The position numbers were made by a program, and so were the translations under genes. The notes under the pieces were generated by a model, which made no database searches, was not told the DNA's origin, and saw nothing but the letters and a program-made list of their open reading frames with translations. Positions 26,763 to 35,692 of a stretch of 64,000 bases of DNA are shown piece by piece; within the stretch, counting starts at the first letter, position 1; every line of letters starts with the position of its first letter. This DNA is from Glaciecola sp965660815 (GTDB lineage Bacteria; Pseudomonadota; Gammaproteobacteria; Enterobacterales; Alteromonadaceae), in contig CBFIBG010000052.1 in NCBI GenBank assembly GCA_965660815.1, forward strand, positions 62,001 through 126,000, written 5' to 3'.

Positions 26763-27302
26763 ATGAAAAAAACAATTGTCCTATTATTGTTCTTCTTTTT
26801 TCCCGCGCATTCAATATCTGCGCAAACAAGCGATGCTCCAGCTCCTCTTCCTAAAGCGTCAAAGTCGCAAATTGCAGAGTGGATATCTCAGCACGTCGTG
26901 GCTTGGGATGAAGCTACCAAACTAACGGCCAACAGTGACCAATGCAGACTCCAAATCTTGAGAAATAACAAAAGCACTATTATGAATTTTAGCGGAGTAT
27001 TGTTTCCAATTGAGGTGTTTGCCAAGAAAAATACCAACAACGCATATGTAAGAGTCCGTTTCAAAGATAGATATTCTGGTGATTATGGGATGGAGAGAGT
27101 GTGTAATAAAGAAAATAATTTTTGCAAAGACAACATTGGGAAATGGTCTCCCGTGTCTTTTTATGATTTTACTGTAACAGACATCAGAGCTTATGAAGGC
27201 CGAAATAATGACATAAACATTAAAAAATCGAGAAAGCTTGCGCGTGCGCTTACCCATTTTGCCAGACTTTGCAATTCTACCGACTACAATTTTACTTTTT
27301 GA
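26763..27302 (+). CDS. Exported protein of unknown function
   Basis: A 179-residue protein with a clear signal peptide (MKKTIVLLLFFFFPAH, cleavage near ISAQ). The mature part has four cysteines in the second half (RVCNKENNFC and others), plus FKDRYSGDYGMERVC and KWSPVSFYDFTVTDIRAY. No family recognised. GAGAG precedes the ATG, and ATTGG-TAAAA-CCAAT forms a small hairpin just upstream (about 26731-26746). The lipoprotein gene begins 16 bases after its stop, so the two are probably co-expressed. Confidence 0.65.
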   Translation: MKKTIVLLLFFFFPAHSISAQTSDAPAPLPKASKSQIAEWISQHVVAWDEATKLTANSDQCRLQILRNNKSTIMNFSGVLFPIEVFAKKNTNNAYVRVRFKDRYSGDYGMERVCNKENNFCKDNIGKWSPVSFYDFTVTDIRAYEGRNNDINIKKSRKLARALTHFARLCNSTDYNFTF

Positions 27303-27318
27303 TATCTAGGTGCTTGAA

Positions 27319-28119
27319 ATGAATACGAGAAATTTAATTTTAATATGTTTATTCATAACTGTATTGGCAAGTGGTTGCACGACGACAAAGGTGTCAAATG
27401 TCAAATACGTAAAAGGCAAGCTTTTAAAACAAGAGACATCCCAGCCAGTTTGGATGAAAAATGAACCTGTGCTTAAGGTTACTCAAAATGAAATCATTCT
27501 TAGTAATAAGGATATCTATCAAACAAAAACCATCAAGATATATGAGAAAATTCAGAGCACTAACTTAAACACCAAAGGCACGACCGTAACCGATAGTCCA
27601 TTTTGGGCCATAATAGGCACGCCAGGCGCTTTATTTCTCGATGCAATGACCCTAGGTATGATGGGGGCGACTGCCGAAATATGGACTGAAAAAGAAAATA
27701 GTTGGAAGACGGTGAAGAAAAAACTAGAAAATGACTTTATTGTTGACGAAAAGGATCAGTATTCAAATAAGCTTACACCTTTGCCCGGTCAAAATATTGC
27801 AGTCAGTGTAAACAACGTTTACGTAACTTCTTTGGTTACGAACAATAATGGTAAGACAACTTATGATTTTACAGAGGTTCTGTTGACCGCCAATGTATCA
27901 CCTAAAAACCTGGTAAATGATCAAGGTGTGGAAATACAGGTAGCCTATGCAGACCAAACAAAAAAGCAGACCTTTAAGAACAAGGATATTCCAGAGGCTT
28001 TTTTTGCGCGACAATTTATCAACATGCAATCCAGCCTAAAGCAACGAGCTGGTAGGTTCGATAATTGTGAATTTATAGCAGCCAACAAACGAGAATTCTT
28101 TGAATGTTATTATCAATGA
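27319..28119 (+). CDS. Lipoprotein of unknown function
   Basis: A 266-residue protein beginning with a lipoprotein signal (MNTRNLILICLFITVLASGC; lipobox ASGC). The start was set at ATG 27319, with AGG upstream, instead of an in-frame GTG at 27310. A mid-protein hydrophobic, glycine-rich stretch (FWAIIGTPGALFLDAMTLGMMGATAEIW, about 95-123) may associate with the membrane. The C-terminal third carries ISVNNVYVTSLV-like beta-strand patterning. No family recognised. Probable partner of the preceding exported protein. Confidence 0.65.
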   Translation: MNTRNLILICLFITVLASGCTTTKVSNVKYVKGKLLKQETSQPVWMKNEPVLKVTQNEIILSNKDIYQTKTIKIYEKIQSTNLNTKGTTVTDSPFWAIIGTPGALFLDAMTLGMMGATAEIWTEKENSWKTVKKKLENDFIVDEKDQYSNKLTPLPGQNIAVSVNNVYVTSLVTNNNGKTTYDFTEVLLTANVSPKNLVNDQGVEIQVAYADQTKKQTFKNKDIPEAFFARQFINMQSSLKQRAGRFDNCEFIAANKREFFECYYQ

Positions 28120-28385
28120 TTGGCTGTATAGACCTATAATTTTTAATCTCTTTTAAAATCAAGCCAGAGTCATTGTTTGCATAATCACAAGCTGTTCTTT
28201 GTGCGACATTATTTGTTATTGCATCGAATCAAGATGAAAGCACGGCTGCTCGGCAAGCGTAAATCAACCCTATTGATGTATCTTAAATATCATTATCAAA
28301 TAGTGAAACAATTCCGATTTATTTATTTAAGTTTTGCATAGTTTGCTAAAATAAGGGTATCGTTAACCCTTATACAGAGGACAAA

Positions 28386-28571
28386 ATGAAAAGAAAAAAT
28401 ATTATTGCAATTATACTAATCACACTGAGTTGCATTGTCGCTTGCTCGCCTGAAGTTGGCAGTACTAAATGGTGTGACAATCTTGAAGATAAGCCTAAAG
28501 GAGATTGGACTGCAAACGAAGCAACCGATTATGCCAAACACTGCTTAATACAGAGTAGAGAAGACAACTAA
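28386..28571 (+). CDS. DUF3012 small lipoprotein
   Basis: A 61-residue lipoprotein: signal MKRKNIIAIILITLSCIVAC with lipobox at Cys20, then the short conserved DUF3012 body (PEVGSTKWCDNL, KPKGDWTANEATDYAKHC). The two body cysteines could pair. AGAGGA lies upstream of the ATG. The family is widespread in marine gammaproteobacteria and its function is not known. It is a single gene, convergent with the acetyltransferase at 28585. Confidence 0.82.
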   Translation: MKRKNIIAIILITLSCIVACSPEVGSTKWCDNLEDKPKGDWTANEATDYAKHCLIQSREDN

Positions 28572-28584
28572 CTTTAACGGGTGG

Positions 28585-29130
28585 CTAAAGCTCGGTTTTT
28601 ACCTTACATGGGTTACCCATAGCAATACAATTATCTGGAATGCTCTTAGTCACCACACTTCCTGCACCTATGGTGGTGCCGTTACCAATGGTCACGCCTG
28701 GCAAAATGACCACATTGCCACCGATCCAAACATCATTTCCAATATGAATCGGTTTGCCAAACTCGGTGCTTCGCCTTTCCAAAGGGTCAGTTGGATGCGT
28801 AGCACTTGAGATAAGTACATTTGGTGCAATCATAACGTTGTCTCCAATATGTACTTCACAACAGTCTAAAATAGTTAAATTGTGATTGGCATAGAATTTC
28901 TTGCCAAGATAAATATTGTAGCCATAATCTACCCAAAACTGAGGTTCAATAAGCGCAGAACCCTTCAAGTTCAAAAGCTCTTTCAAAATTTTGTTTTTCG
29001 TCTTTTGCTGTTCAGGTGGCAGTAAGTTGTATTTATGACAAAGCTGTTTAGCTCTTTTGCGCTGAGCAAACAGCGTTTTATCCCATGCATTGTAGGGTAA
29101 ACCCGCGAGCATCTTGCTTTGTTCATCCAT
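28585..29130 (-). CDS. Sugar O-acetyltransferase (maltose/galactoside acetyltransferase-like)
   Basis: A 181-residue left-handed beta-helix acetyltransferase of the LacA/Maa/NodL group. The N-terminal helical Maa domain (MLAGLPYNAWDKTL) is followed by hexapeptide repeats (VWIGGNVVILPGVTIGNGTTIGAGSVV) and the catalytic His in ISSATHPTD. These enzymes transfer acetyl from acetyl-CoA to sugars or related acceptors; the acceptor here is not defined. It begins 12 bases after the ParA gene, so they are likely one operon. Confidence 0.88.
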   Translation of the reverse strand: MDEQSKMLAGLPYNAWDKTLFAQRKRAKQLCHKYNLLPPEQQKTKNKILKELLNLKGSALIEPQFWVDYGYNIYLGKKFYANHNLTILDCCEVHIGDNVMIAPNVLISSATHPTDPLERRSTEFGKPIHIGNDVWIGGNVVILPGVTIGNGTTIGAGSVVTKSIPDNCIAMGNPCKVKTEL

Positions 29131-29142
29131 CTGTTTGTTTGC

Positions 29143-29916
29143 CTATTCAACACAACTCATAATTTCAGCATGTAAATCAGTTAATTGCTTACTAACTTTG
29201 TGTTTGGGATAGCCTAACACGATAGGGCGCTGCTCGGCATGAGACTCTTTGACTTTTATAGCACTGTTTATATAAGTGTCGAACAACGGCAATTCCATTT
29301 CTTGCAAACTGGCAATTAACGCTTTTGGGTAGTTTGCTTGACTGGTGAATTGGTTGATTACTACTCCCACAAAAGCTAAATCAGGGTTGTGATCAGATTT
29401 TATTTCCATAACGTTGTCAAGCAGGCGAGTGACTGCTTGTACAGAAAAGTCGTCACAATCTACAGGGACAATAAAAGCATCTGCGGCAATTAAAGCTGCT
29501 TTTGTATAAAAGTTAAAGTTAGGCGGAGTATCTATCCAAATATCGTCAAACTCAGATTCAAGAGATTTAAGTGCGTCTCTTAGCTTGAACATTTTGTAGC
29601 GCGTTTCTAAATCGCGTTCTATCGAGCTTAAACTTGAAGAGGAGGGCATTACGCTAAGATTTTCATGGCAACTATTGTGGATGTAGTCGGTTGATTTTGT
29701 CTTATCGGCAAACCAGCCAGATACTTGTTTAAACATGTCTGCGACGGTTAATGCTTTTTCTGGTAATTCACAATTTGCATAAAATGTACTGTTTCCTTGG
29801 GCATCTAAATCTATCAGTAAGTTTTTTTTACCTTCAATTGCACCGACGGTAGCCAGATTTGTACATAATGTTGATTTTCCTACACCGCCTTTTTGGTTAA
29901 ATACAACCCATTTCAT
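29143..29916 (-). CDS. Orphan ParA-family ATPase
   Basis: A 257-residue ParA/Soj-type deviant Walker ATPase. Walker A is KGGVGKST at residues 9-16, with the signature lysine. Walker A' is IDLDAQGN and Walker B is DIWIDTPP. The ATPase would dimerise on DNA and position a cargo. No parB or centromere-like repeats are adjacent, and the gene is paired with an O-acetyltransferase instead. Orphan ParAs often place protein complexes at poles or midcell. Chromosomal Soj usually sits next to a ParB near the origin, which is not the case here. Confidence 0.88.
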   Translation of the reverse strand: MKWVVFNQKGGVGKSTLCTNLATVGAIEGKKNLLIDLDAQGNSTFYANCELPEKALTVADMFKQVSGWFADKTKSTDYIHNSCHENLSVMPSSSSLSSIERDLETRYKMFKLRDALKSLESEFDDIWIDTPPNFNFYTKAALIAADAFIVPVDCDDFSVQAVTRLLDNVMEIKSDHNPDLAFVGVVINQFTSQANYPKALIASLQEMELPLFDTYINSAIKVKESHAEQRPIVLGYPKHKVSKQLTDLHAEIMSCVE

Positions 29917-30151
29917 GTGTTATCCCTTTTTTGATTGATTTTTTTTTAACATCTTTTTAAGTATATACCGAACGAATTGGATATTGGTCGAAAAATTGTC
30001 CGATTGAAGTGAATATTGCAACTTACTAAGACCTTGGTCTAGATTTGGCCACTTTATTCGCAATTTCATTGCTATTTACTACCTTTAATTAATGCTAAGC
30101 ACAATTTTTTATGTTTCATAGTGCTAATATCATGCTATCGCGGAGTCTCCT

Positions 30152-30757
30152 ATGACGCTTATTTGGGTCGATTATTTTTTGGCCGCATTCTTCACTTTTG
30201 TCGCTGTTTTCTATACGTGTTTGATTATTTTCAAGCAAAAAAAAACCAAAGAAGTTTCTTGCGTTAATACTGGAGAGAGATTTTCTGCACATTGGTTCAA
30301 TCACCTCTCTTTTCGGTTATTCAGAGCCGCTATTTGGGTTTACTGCACAGGTCGCCTTTTCATTCCCAATATAGACCAATATATCCCATTATTTGAAAAT
30401 ATGGCGAGTATGTCTGTGCGCAGTATTGGCGCTGGCTTTATGCTCGCTGGCTTTTTGTTAGCATTGGTCAGCAACATGACTATGCAAGACAGCTGGCGAA
30501 GTGGCATCGATTCTCGAAATAAGCCAAAATTGATAACAGAGGGCTTTTACGCTGTGAGCAGAAATCCTAGTTACATTGGGGTTGTACTAGCACAGTTCGG
30601 TTTCTTTTTAGCTATACCCAATGCGTTTAGCCTTATTTGCTTTCTCGTTGGTATAATAGCTTTGAGGCTCCAAATCAAATTTGAAGAGTCGTTTCTATGG
30701 GAAGCGTACGGACTTCAATATAAGGAATATACTCAACGAGTGCCACGCTTCCTTTAA
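30152..30757 (+). CDS. Isoprenylcysteine/phospholipid methyltransferase-like membrane protein
   Basis: A 201-residue integral membrane protein of the PEMT/ICMT superfamily. Hydrophobic segments are at about 5-27, 55-72, 90-110 and 150-175. The C-terminal catalytic-like motif is ITEGFYAVSRNPSYIGVVL, followed by KFEESFLWEAYGLQYKEYTQRVPRFL, the usual family ending that binds SAM and the lipid head group. Acceptor unknown. It stands alone between the divergent ParA gene and the convergent nuclease lipoprotein. Confidence 0.82.
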   Translation: MTLIWVDYFLAAFFTFVAVFYTCLIIFKQKKTKEVSCVNTGERFSAHWFNHLSFRLFRAAIWVYCTGRLFIPNIDQYIPLFENMASMSVRSIGAGFMLAGFLLALVSNMTMQDSWRSGIDSRNKPKLITEGFYAVSRNPSYIGVVLAQFGFFLAIPNAFSLICFLVGIIALRLQIKFEESFLWEAYGLQYKEYTQRVPRFL

Positions 30758-30785
30758 ACAATCAGGGTAAAAACAATCAAACGCG

Positions 30786-32192
30786 CTAATTTACTTTGAC
30801 GGTTACCCATACCAATCTGTGATCTGAAGAAATTTCCTTGCCATTACCCCATTTCCCCACCCTTGGATCGTTAAATAATAACTCACCAGTTTCGCCTTCA
30901 GCTTGCCAATACACACCTGAATCCACAACGTCTAAAGATGCCGAAGGAACAGCATAATCAGCCCTTACGCCAAAGGTAGAGGTGCGAATTTCAGGGATGT
31001 TGTGGCCTCTTGAATTTTTCGCTTGTTTAGCTCCCTCAGACTTTGGTACCCATTTCCCACTTGCTTGAGAAATCGCTTGATTGACTTTTCCGTGACTCAT
31101 TAATTGTTTTATGCCATCAAAGCGAGGGTCTGCTCCAGTGCGCAAAGTAGCATCAGCATTTAAATCACCCATAATTACAAAGTGATCTCCAGAAAAGCCC
31201 CCTTGATAGCCTTGGTCGTCATAAATAAAATCGTCCCCATTTAGGTAATGAAGCCAAAACAGGTTTTCTTCACTATTTCTGTATTTATTATTATCGCTAA
31301 AAGTATCAAATGCCGGTGGTGTAGGGTGAGCCAAGAGAGCATTAATTGTTACATCGCCATCTTCTGTAGGAACAATAATGGGAGCATCCACATGATTTTT
31401 AGATGAAAGCCTTAAGGCGTCCCATTGCTTAACGTTAAACCAGTTGTCGCCACATTGCATTTTATCTGGTAGCGGTTTGTCACTGTCACAAACATTGATG
31501 GTGGGCATAACAGCCGTAGGTAAATCTTTTCTTTTGAAGGTTTGAAAGGTGCGCGTGTTGTCACTGTCTATTTCAAATTTTGAAAACAGGGCGAACGCAT
31601 AATGGCCATGGTAAAAACCAAATCCAAACGCATCATTTGGATCGCTTTCACTTAACCCATTATTGTTTAAATCTATGTCTGCATGTAAGCCCGTATTGGT
31701 GGCATAGGTCTGTTTATAGGGGTAAATGATGGGTACTTGTAAATCGCCGCCGTCAACGCTGTTTAAACTTTGAGGGTGAGCGAGATAGTTCTGTTGAAAA
31801 CCTTGAAGAGCAGAGGTTGACTCACCAATACCGTCATTATTAAATTCATTTAGAAGTAAAACATCTGGCCTAACATGTTGAATGATTGCCGCTATGTTCC
31901 GTATTTGTATGACCCTCTCTGCTAAACTCTTGTTTTGCTCATTTAACTGATTTAATCGCCATTGCTCAATTAGCTGATTTTGGGTTGATAAATCTATATT
32001 CATAAATTCAACCCATTGTTCAAAGTTTTCATTTGGATCGCCATCATGTGCGAATGAAACATTAAATTGCGCAAATTTCACAGTATCCACATAGGGTTCC
32101 TCGGGAGATTTACTCGCATTAGAACAGGCCAATAAGCTTGTAAAAAGACTTAGAATGGCAAGTTTGGAAATAAAATTTATCATAAAAGCCAT
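30786..32192 (-). CDS. Endonuclease/exonuclease/phosphatase-fold lipoprotein
   Basis: A 468-residue exported protein with a lipoprotein signal (LFTSLLAC, Cys about 23). The EEP fold (PF03372) is indicated by LLLNEFNNDG (metal Glu), VIMGDLNAD (Asp/Asn of the active site) and SSDHRLVWVTV at the C-terminus (catalytic His). The family includes secreted nucleases and phosphodiesterases. In marine bacteria it is often linked to phosphate or DNA scavenging, but no such link is shown. Its C-terminal SSDHRLVWVTVKVN is typical of the family. Confidence 0.85.
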   Translation of the reverse strand: MAFMINFISKLAILSLFTSLLACSNASKSPEEPYVDTVKFAQFNVSFAHDGDPNENFEQWVEFMNIDLSTQNQLIEQWRLNQLNEQNKSLAERVIQIRNIAAIIQHVRPDVLLLNEFNNDGIGESTSALQGFQQNYLAHPQSLNSVDGGDLQVPIIYPYKQTYATNTGLHADIDLNNNGLSESDPNDAFGFGFYHGHYAFALFSKFEIDSDNTRTFQTFKRKDLPTAVMPTINVCDSDKPLPDKMQCGDNWFNVKQWDALRLSSKNHVDAPIIVPTEDGDVTINALLAHPTPPAFDTFSDNNKYRNSEENLFWLHYLNGDDFIYDDQGYQGGFSGDHFVIMGDLNADATLRTGADPRFDGIKQLMSHGKVNQAISQASGKWVPKSEGAKQAKNSRGHNIPEIRTSTFGVRADYAVPSASLDVVDSGVYWQAEGETGELLFNDPRVGKWGNGKEISSDHRLVWVTVKVN

Positions 32193-32374
32193 GGATTTAT
32201 ATGCCTTATGTTAGGGGAACCCTATATTAAAAATGAGACACTATTGTGTATTGAATGTGTCATTTCGAGTTTAACATTAAGGCCGAAATGATGTGTTTAT
32301 TACACAAGGTTCACTTTTATAATTAGATAATAAAAAGGATCCTTAAAAATAGAACCCTTTTTGTTGATATCAAA

Positions 32375-32388
32375 ATAGCTTCAGCTAT
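32375..32388 (-). terminator. Short hairpin after acuI
   Basis: 6-bp arms ATAGCT/AGCTAT with a 2-base loop, then TTTG on the minus strand just past the acuI stop. A weak intrinsic terminator at best. Confidence 0.35.
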
Positions 32389-32394
32389 CTTCGA

Positions 32395-33402
32395 TCATTT
32401 ACTCACGTCAACTAAGCAGCGACCCTTGACTGAGCCATCCATAAATTTGCTAGCATAATCAATGGCCTGACTAAGTCCAATAGTGGTAGTCAACTTGTCT
32501 AGTTTACCTATGTCTAAGTCTTGCGCCAATCTATTCCAAGCTGTCTGCCTTGTAGGTTGTGGACACATTACGCTATCTACTCCCGCCAATATTACCCCCC
32601 TTAAGATAAAGGGCGCGACCGTCGCTGGAAAATCCATGCCGCCAGCAAGGCCGCAGGCCGCAACAGCGCCACCGTATTTAGTCGATGCACATACGTTCGC
32701 CAACGTATGCCCGCCAACTACATCAATTGCGCCTGCCCAGCGTTCTCTGGCTAATGGTTTGCCTGGTTGTGAATACTCTGCTCGGTCAATAATGGAGTCT
32801 GCCCCCAGCTCTTTCAAAAAAGCTTCATCAGAGGTTTTGCCTGTCATTGCGACTACTTTGAAGCCTAGTTTTGACAAAATTGCAATGGCAACGCTGCCCA
32901 CTCCCCCTGTCGCACCGGTCACCAATATTTCACCATCTTCAGGAGTTACGCCCTGTTTTTCTAAGGCCATGACGCACAGCATTGCAGTATAACCGGCGGT
33001 GCCGATTGCCATTGCTTGCTTGGTGTCGAATTCTTTGGGGAGTTTGACTAACCACTGTGGTTTAACAATGGCTTTTTCAGCTAATCCACCCCAGTATTTT
33101 TCTCCTACACTCCAGCCGTTAAGAACGACCTTATCGCCTTCTTCAAACATATCAGATGTGGAGGCGGTGACGCGACCGGCAAAATCTATTCCGGCTACAA
33201 GGGGAAAACTTCTAACTACTGGACCTTTACCTGTGATAGCTAGCGCATCTTTATAGTTTAGTGTTGAATGAGCGACATCAACAAATACTTCCGATGCGTC
33301 TGGTTCTTGTTCCGTTTTAAAGCTTGGAATATCTGATTCGGATACATCTGTGTATTCTGCTCGGTATCCTTTTTCATCTTTTTTTATTACAACGGCTTTC
33401 AT
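32395..33402 (-). CDS. acuI: Acrylyl-CoA reductase AcuI / YhdH-type quinone oxidoreductase
   Basis: A zinc-free medium-chain dehydrogenase/reductase of 335 residues. The family signature STLNYKDALAITG and the NADPH-binding VTGATGGVGSVAI are clear, and there are no zinc-ligand cysteines. The length and motif set match YhdH/AcuI, which reduces acryloyl-CoA to propionyl-CoA with NADPH and detoxifies acrylate formed from DMSP. No DMSP lyase or AcuR repressor is next to it, so a general detoxifying role is the safest reading. TTTAGTC and GACTAAA form an inverted repeat just upstream (33424-33451). Confidence 0.88.
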   Translation of the reverse strand: MKAVVIKKDEKGYRAEYTDVSESDIPSFKTEQEPDASEVFVDVAHSTLNYKDALAITGKGPVVRSFPLVAGIDFAGRVTASTSDMFEEGDKVVLNGWSVGEKYWGGLAEKAIVKPQWLVKLPKEFDTKQAMAIGTAGYTAMLCVMALEKQGVTPEDGEILVTGATGGVGSVAIAILSKLGFKVVAMTGKTSDEAFLKELGADSIIDRAEYSQPGKPLARERWAGAIDVVGGHTLANVCASTKYGGAVAACGLAGGMDFPATVAPFILRGVILAGVDSVMCPQPTRQTAWNRLAQDLDIGKLDKLTTTIGLSQAIDYASKFMDGSVKGRCLVDVSK

Positions 33403-33736
33403 TTAAATCCCCTTTTTTCTTATTTTAGTCAGCATAGTGGTTTAGACTAAAGTGTTCAAATTTATATTCTAATAATGTATTCGAAATCACATACAAATAA
33501 AGTCCTTAATTGTGACAGGAGCAGTATATTTCTAATGAATTTACACTATACAAGATTAATTAAAGTTATGATTTTTAAAGTAAAATTTAATTGAAGCAAT
33601 AATATCACATAAACGTAAAATAACTGTCATTTGAGGTGCTTATTGTTAATAGTTTATAACAATAATCGCTAGTGACCACTTTGCAGAAAAAGTGGCTGTC
33701 TATCGTAAATTTAATTCACTTTATGAGCTGATCATT
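33403..33736. promoter_or_regulatory. Divergent region between acuI and phoD
   Basis: A 334-base gap with no gene. Its one clear element is TTTAGTC...GACTAAA (33424-33451, 7-bp arms, 14-base spacer), close to acuI and a possible repressor site. The remainder is very AT-rich. Confidence 0.4.
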
Positions 33737-35527
33737 ATGGACAAAAAGTACGCCTCTGTTCCTTCTTTAACAAGAAGACGTTTTTTATCACTTAGCGCTA
33801 AAGGAGTAGGTCTAGCCATTGTTTCCCATGGATTAATGGGATGTATAGATAGCAATGATGACGATTCAAACGTTATGCCTGTCGAGTTTACTCACGGTGT
33901 TGCAAGTGGGGATCCAACCCAAACTTCAATTATTTTATGGACAAGAGCTCAACCCACTGACCCTAATTATAGTGGGTCTATTGCAATAGGTTGGGAGGTG
34001 GCGACAGACAGTCAATTTACCAATATGGTTACCACTGGTTTTGCGCGAACAAGTCCTGAAAAAGACTACACTTTAAAAGTCGATGCAATTGGCCTTGCTC
34101 CAGGAACCGAATATTTCTATCGGTTTATGAGCGCAAGTGCAATGACTCAAACTGGAAAAGCTAAGACGCTGCCCGAAGGAACAGTTTCTTCAGTTAAGCT
34201 TGCAGTGATGTCATGCTCCAATTATCCGGCGGGTTTTTTTAATGTGTATGATATGGCATCCAACGAAACAGACTTAGATGCGGTTCTACATTTAGGCGAC
34301 TACATATATGAGTATGCTCGAGATGGCTATGCTAGTGAAAATGCAGCTAATTTGGGTAGAGAAGTACTGCCGGATGCAGAGATTTTGTCGCTGACGGATT
34401 ATAGAACTAGATACGCGCAATATAGAAGCGACCCGAGCTTACAAAAGCTACATGAAACTATCCCATTTATTTGTGTTTGGGACGATCATGAAGTTACCAA
34501 TGACGCTTACCGAGACGGAGCTGAAAATCATCAAGACGACGAAGGCGATTATGAAGTTAGAAAAATGGTAGCGCTACAAGCTTATTTTGAATGGATGCCT
34601 ATTCGTCCCGTGATAGAAAACGACAACGAAATTATTAATAGAAGTTTTAGATTTGGTGATTTAGTTGACTTGATGATGTTGGACACTAGGATAGTTGGAC
34701 GTGATCAACAGCTTTCATTACCTAGTTACATAGACCCAGCAACAGGACAATTCGATAGTAACAGGTTTGGAGCAGATGTTTCAGATCCAAACAGAACACT
34801 CTTGGGCGCTAATCAACTACAGTGGTTGCAAGACGAAATAGCGACCTCTACGGGAACATGGCAAGTGTTAGGTCAACAGGTATTAATGGGAAGAATGAAT
34901 CTGCCAGCGGCAATAGTGACTCAGCAATTAGGAATAGCTGAATATGCTGAATTGGGTCAAATTGCTATATTATCGCAACGAGCGGCAGCTAATGACCCTT
35001 CGCTCACGCCTCAAGAGATTGCGTTTCTTGCCGACAATGCCTCTAGGCTAACTCCTCAAGTACAATCTTTGTTAGCATTGCCAAATATTCCGTATAATCT
35101 TGATGCATGGGATGGCTACGCAGCGGAACGAGAAGTGATTCTGGCAACCGCCAAACAGCTTAATAAAAACTTAGTAGTGCTAGCCGGTGACACGCATAAC
35201 GCTTGGGCTAATAATATCAAAGATATGAGTGGTGACGTTGTTGCAGTTGAGTTTGCGACTGCTAGCGTATCGTCCCCTGGTCTAGAGAGCTTTCTGGGAA
35301 TAGCTCCAGAAGAGGTCCCTGCAACCGAAGCCGGAATTGTCTCTTTGGTGTCCGATTTGCAATATTTGAACGCCTCCGATCGTGGGTATATGACGATTAC
35401 TTTTACTGCTGAGCAAGTAACTAGTCAATGGCACTTTGTGGATACCATTTTATCTGAAAATTACTCTGAGTTAACTAGCAGAGCGGCGACGCGTTCCTCA
35501 CTGGCAGGAAATCCAAGTGTTATTTAA
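33737..35527 (+). CDS. phoD: Tat-exported alkaline phosphatase D family phosphodiesterase/phosphatase
   Basis: A 596-residue PhoD-type enzyme. A twin-arginine signal, LTRRRFLSLSAKG, is followed by a hydrophobic stretch with LMGC, possibly also lipidated. After an N-terminal beta-domain (FTHGVASGDPTQTSIILWTR), the Fe/Ca-binding metallophosphatase part shows HLGDYIYEY, WDDHEVTND, LMLDTRIVGRD and VLAGDTHNAW. PhoD releases phosphate from mono- and diesters and often responds to phosphate starvation; no Pho box was recognised. I preferred ATG 33737 to the upstream GTG 33692, because it places the Tat motif near residue 12. An IR terminator follows. Confidence 0.88.
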   Translation: MDKKYASVPSLTRRRFLSLSAKGVGLAIVSHGLMGCIDSNDDDSNVMPVEFTHGVASGDPTQTSIILWTRAQPTDPNYSGSIAIGWEVATDSQFTNMVTTGFARTSPEKDYTLKVDAIGLAPGTEYFYRFMSASAMTQTGKAKTLPEGTVSSVKLAVMSCSNYPAGFFNVYDMASNETDLDAVLHLGDYIYEYARDGYASENAANLGREVLPDAEILSLTDYRTRYAQYRSDPSLQKLHETIPFICVWDDHEVTNDAYRDGAENHQDDEGDYEVRKMVALQAYFEWMPIRPVIENDNEIINRSFRFGDLVDLMMLDTRIVGRDQQLSLPSYIDPATGQFDSNRFGADVSDPNRTLLGANQLQWLQDEIATSTGTWQVLGQQVLMGRMNLPAAIVTQQLGIAEYAELGQIAILSQRAAANDPSLTPQEIAFLADNASRLTPQVQSLLALPNIPYNLDAWDGYAAEREVILATAKQLNKNLVVLAGDTHNAWANNIKDMSGDVVAVEFATASVSSPGLESFLGIAPEEVPATEAGIVSLVSDLQYLNASDRGYMTITFTAEQVTSQWHFVDTILSENYSELTSRAATRSSLAGNPSVI

Positions 35528-35541
35528 TCAATAAAATCGAG

Positions 35542-35570
35542 GGCTGTGGACACGAAGTCCATGGCCTTTC
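35542..35570 (+). terminator. Intrinsic terminator after phoD
   Basis: A 10-bp stem GGCTGTGGAC/GTCCATGGCC (two G-T wobbles) with a 5-base loop and TTTC after it, 15 bases past the phoD stop. Confidence 0.6.
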
Positions 35571-35692
35571 TACCCTCATTAATGAGCTAGTAATGCCAAC
35601 ATATTATTGAAGTACGTTAATTAAAACTGAGTAACAAATGAACATTTCACATCTGGACGCATATTAACTGCTTTGACCTAAGAGTGAATGGA

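Noticed and set aside
26922..27257. A 111-codon frame opposite the exported protein at 26763
   Set aside because: The plus-strand gene has a signal peptide and a good start. The opposite frame has none of these.
32483..32992. A long open frame (169 codons) on the strand opposite acuI
   Set aside because: The minus-strand frame is a clear acuI with NADPH-binding and family motifs. The opposite frame has low-complexity Pro/Ala/Ser composition and no start signal.
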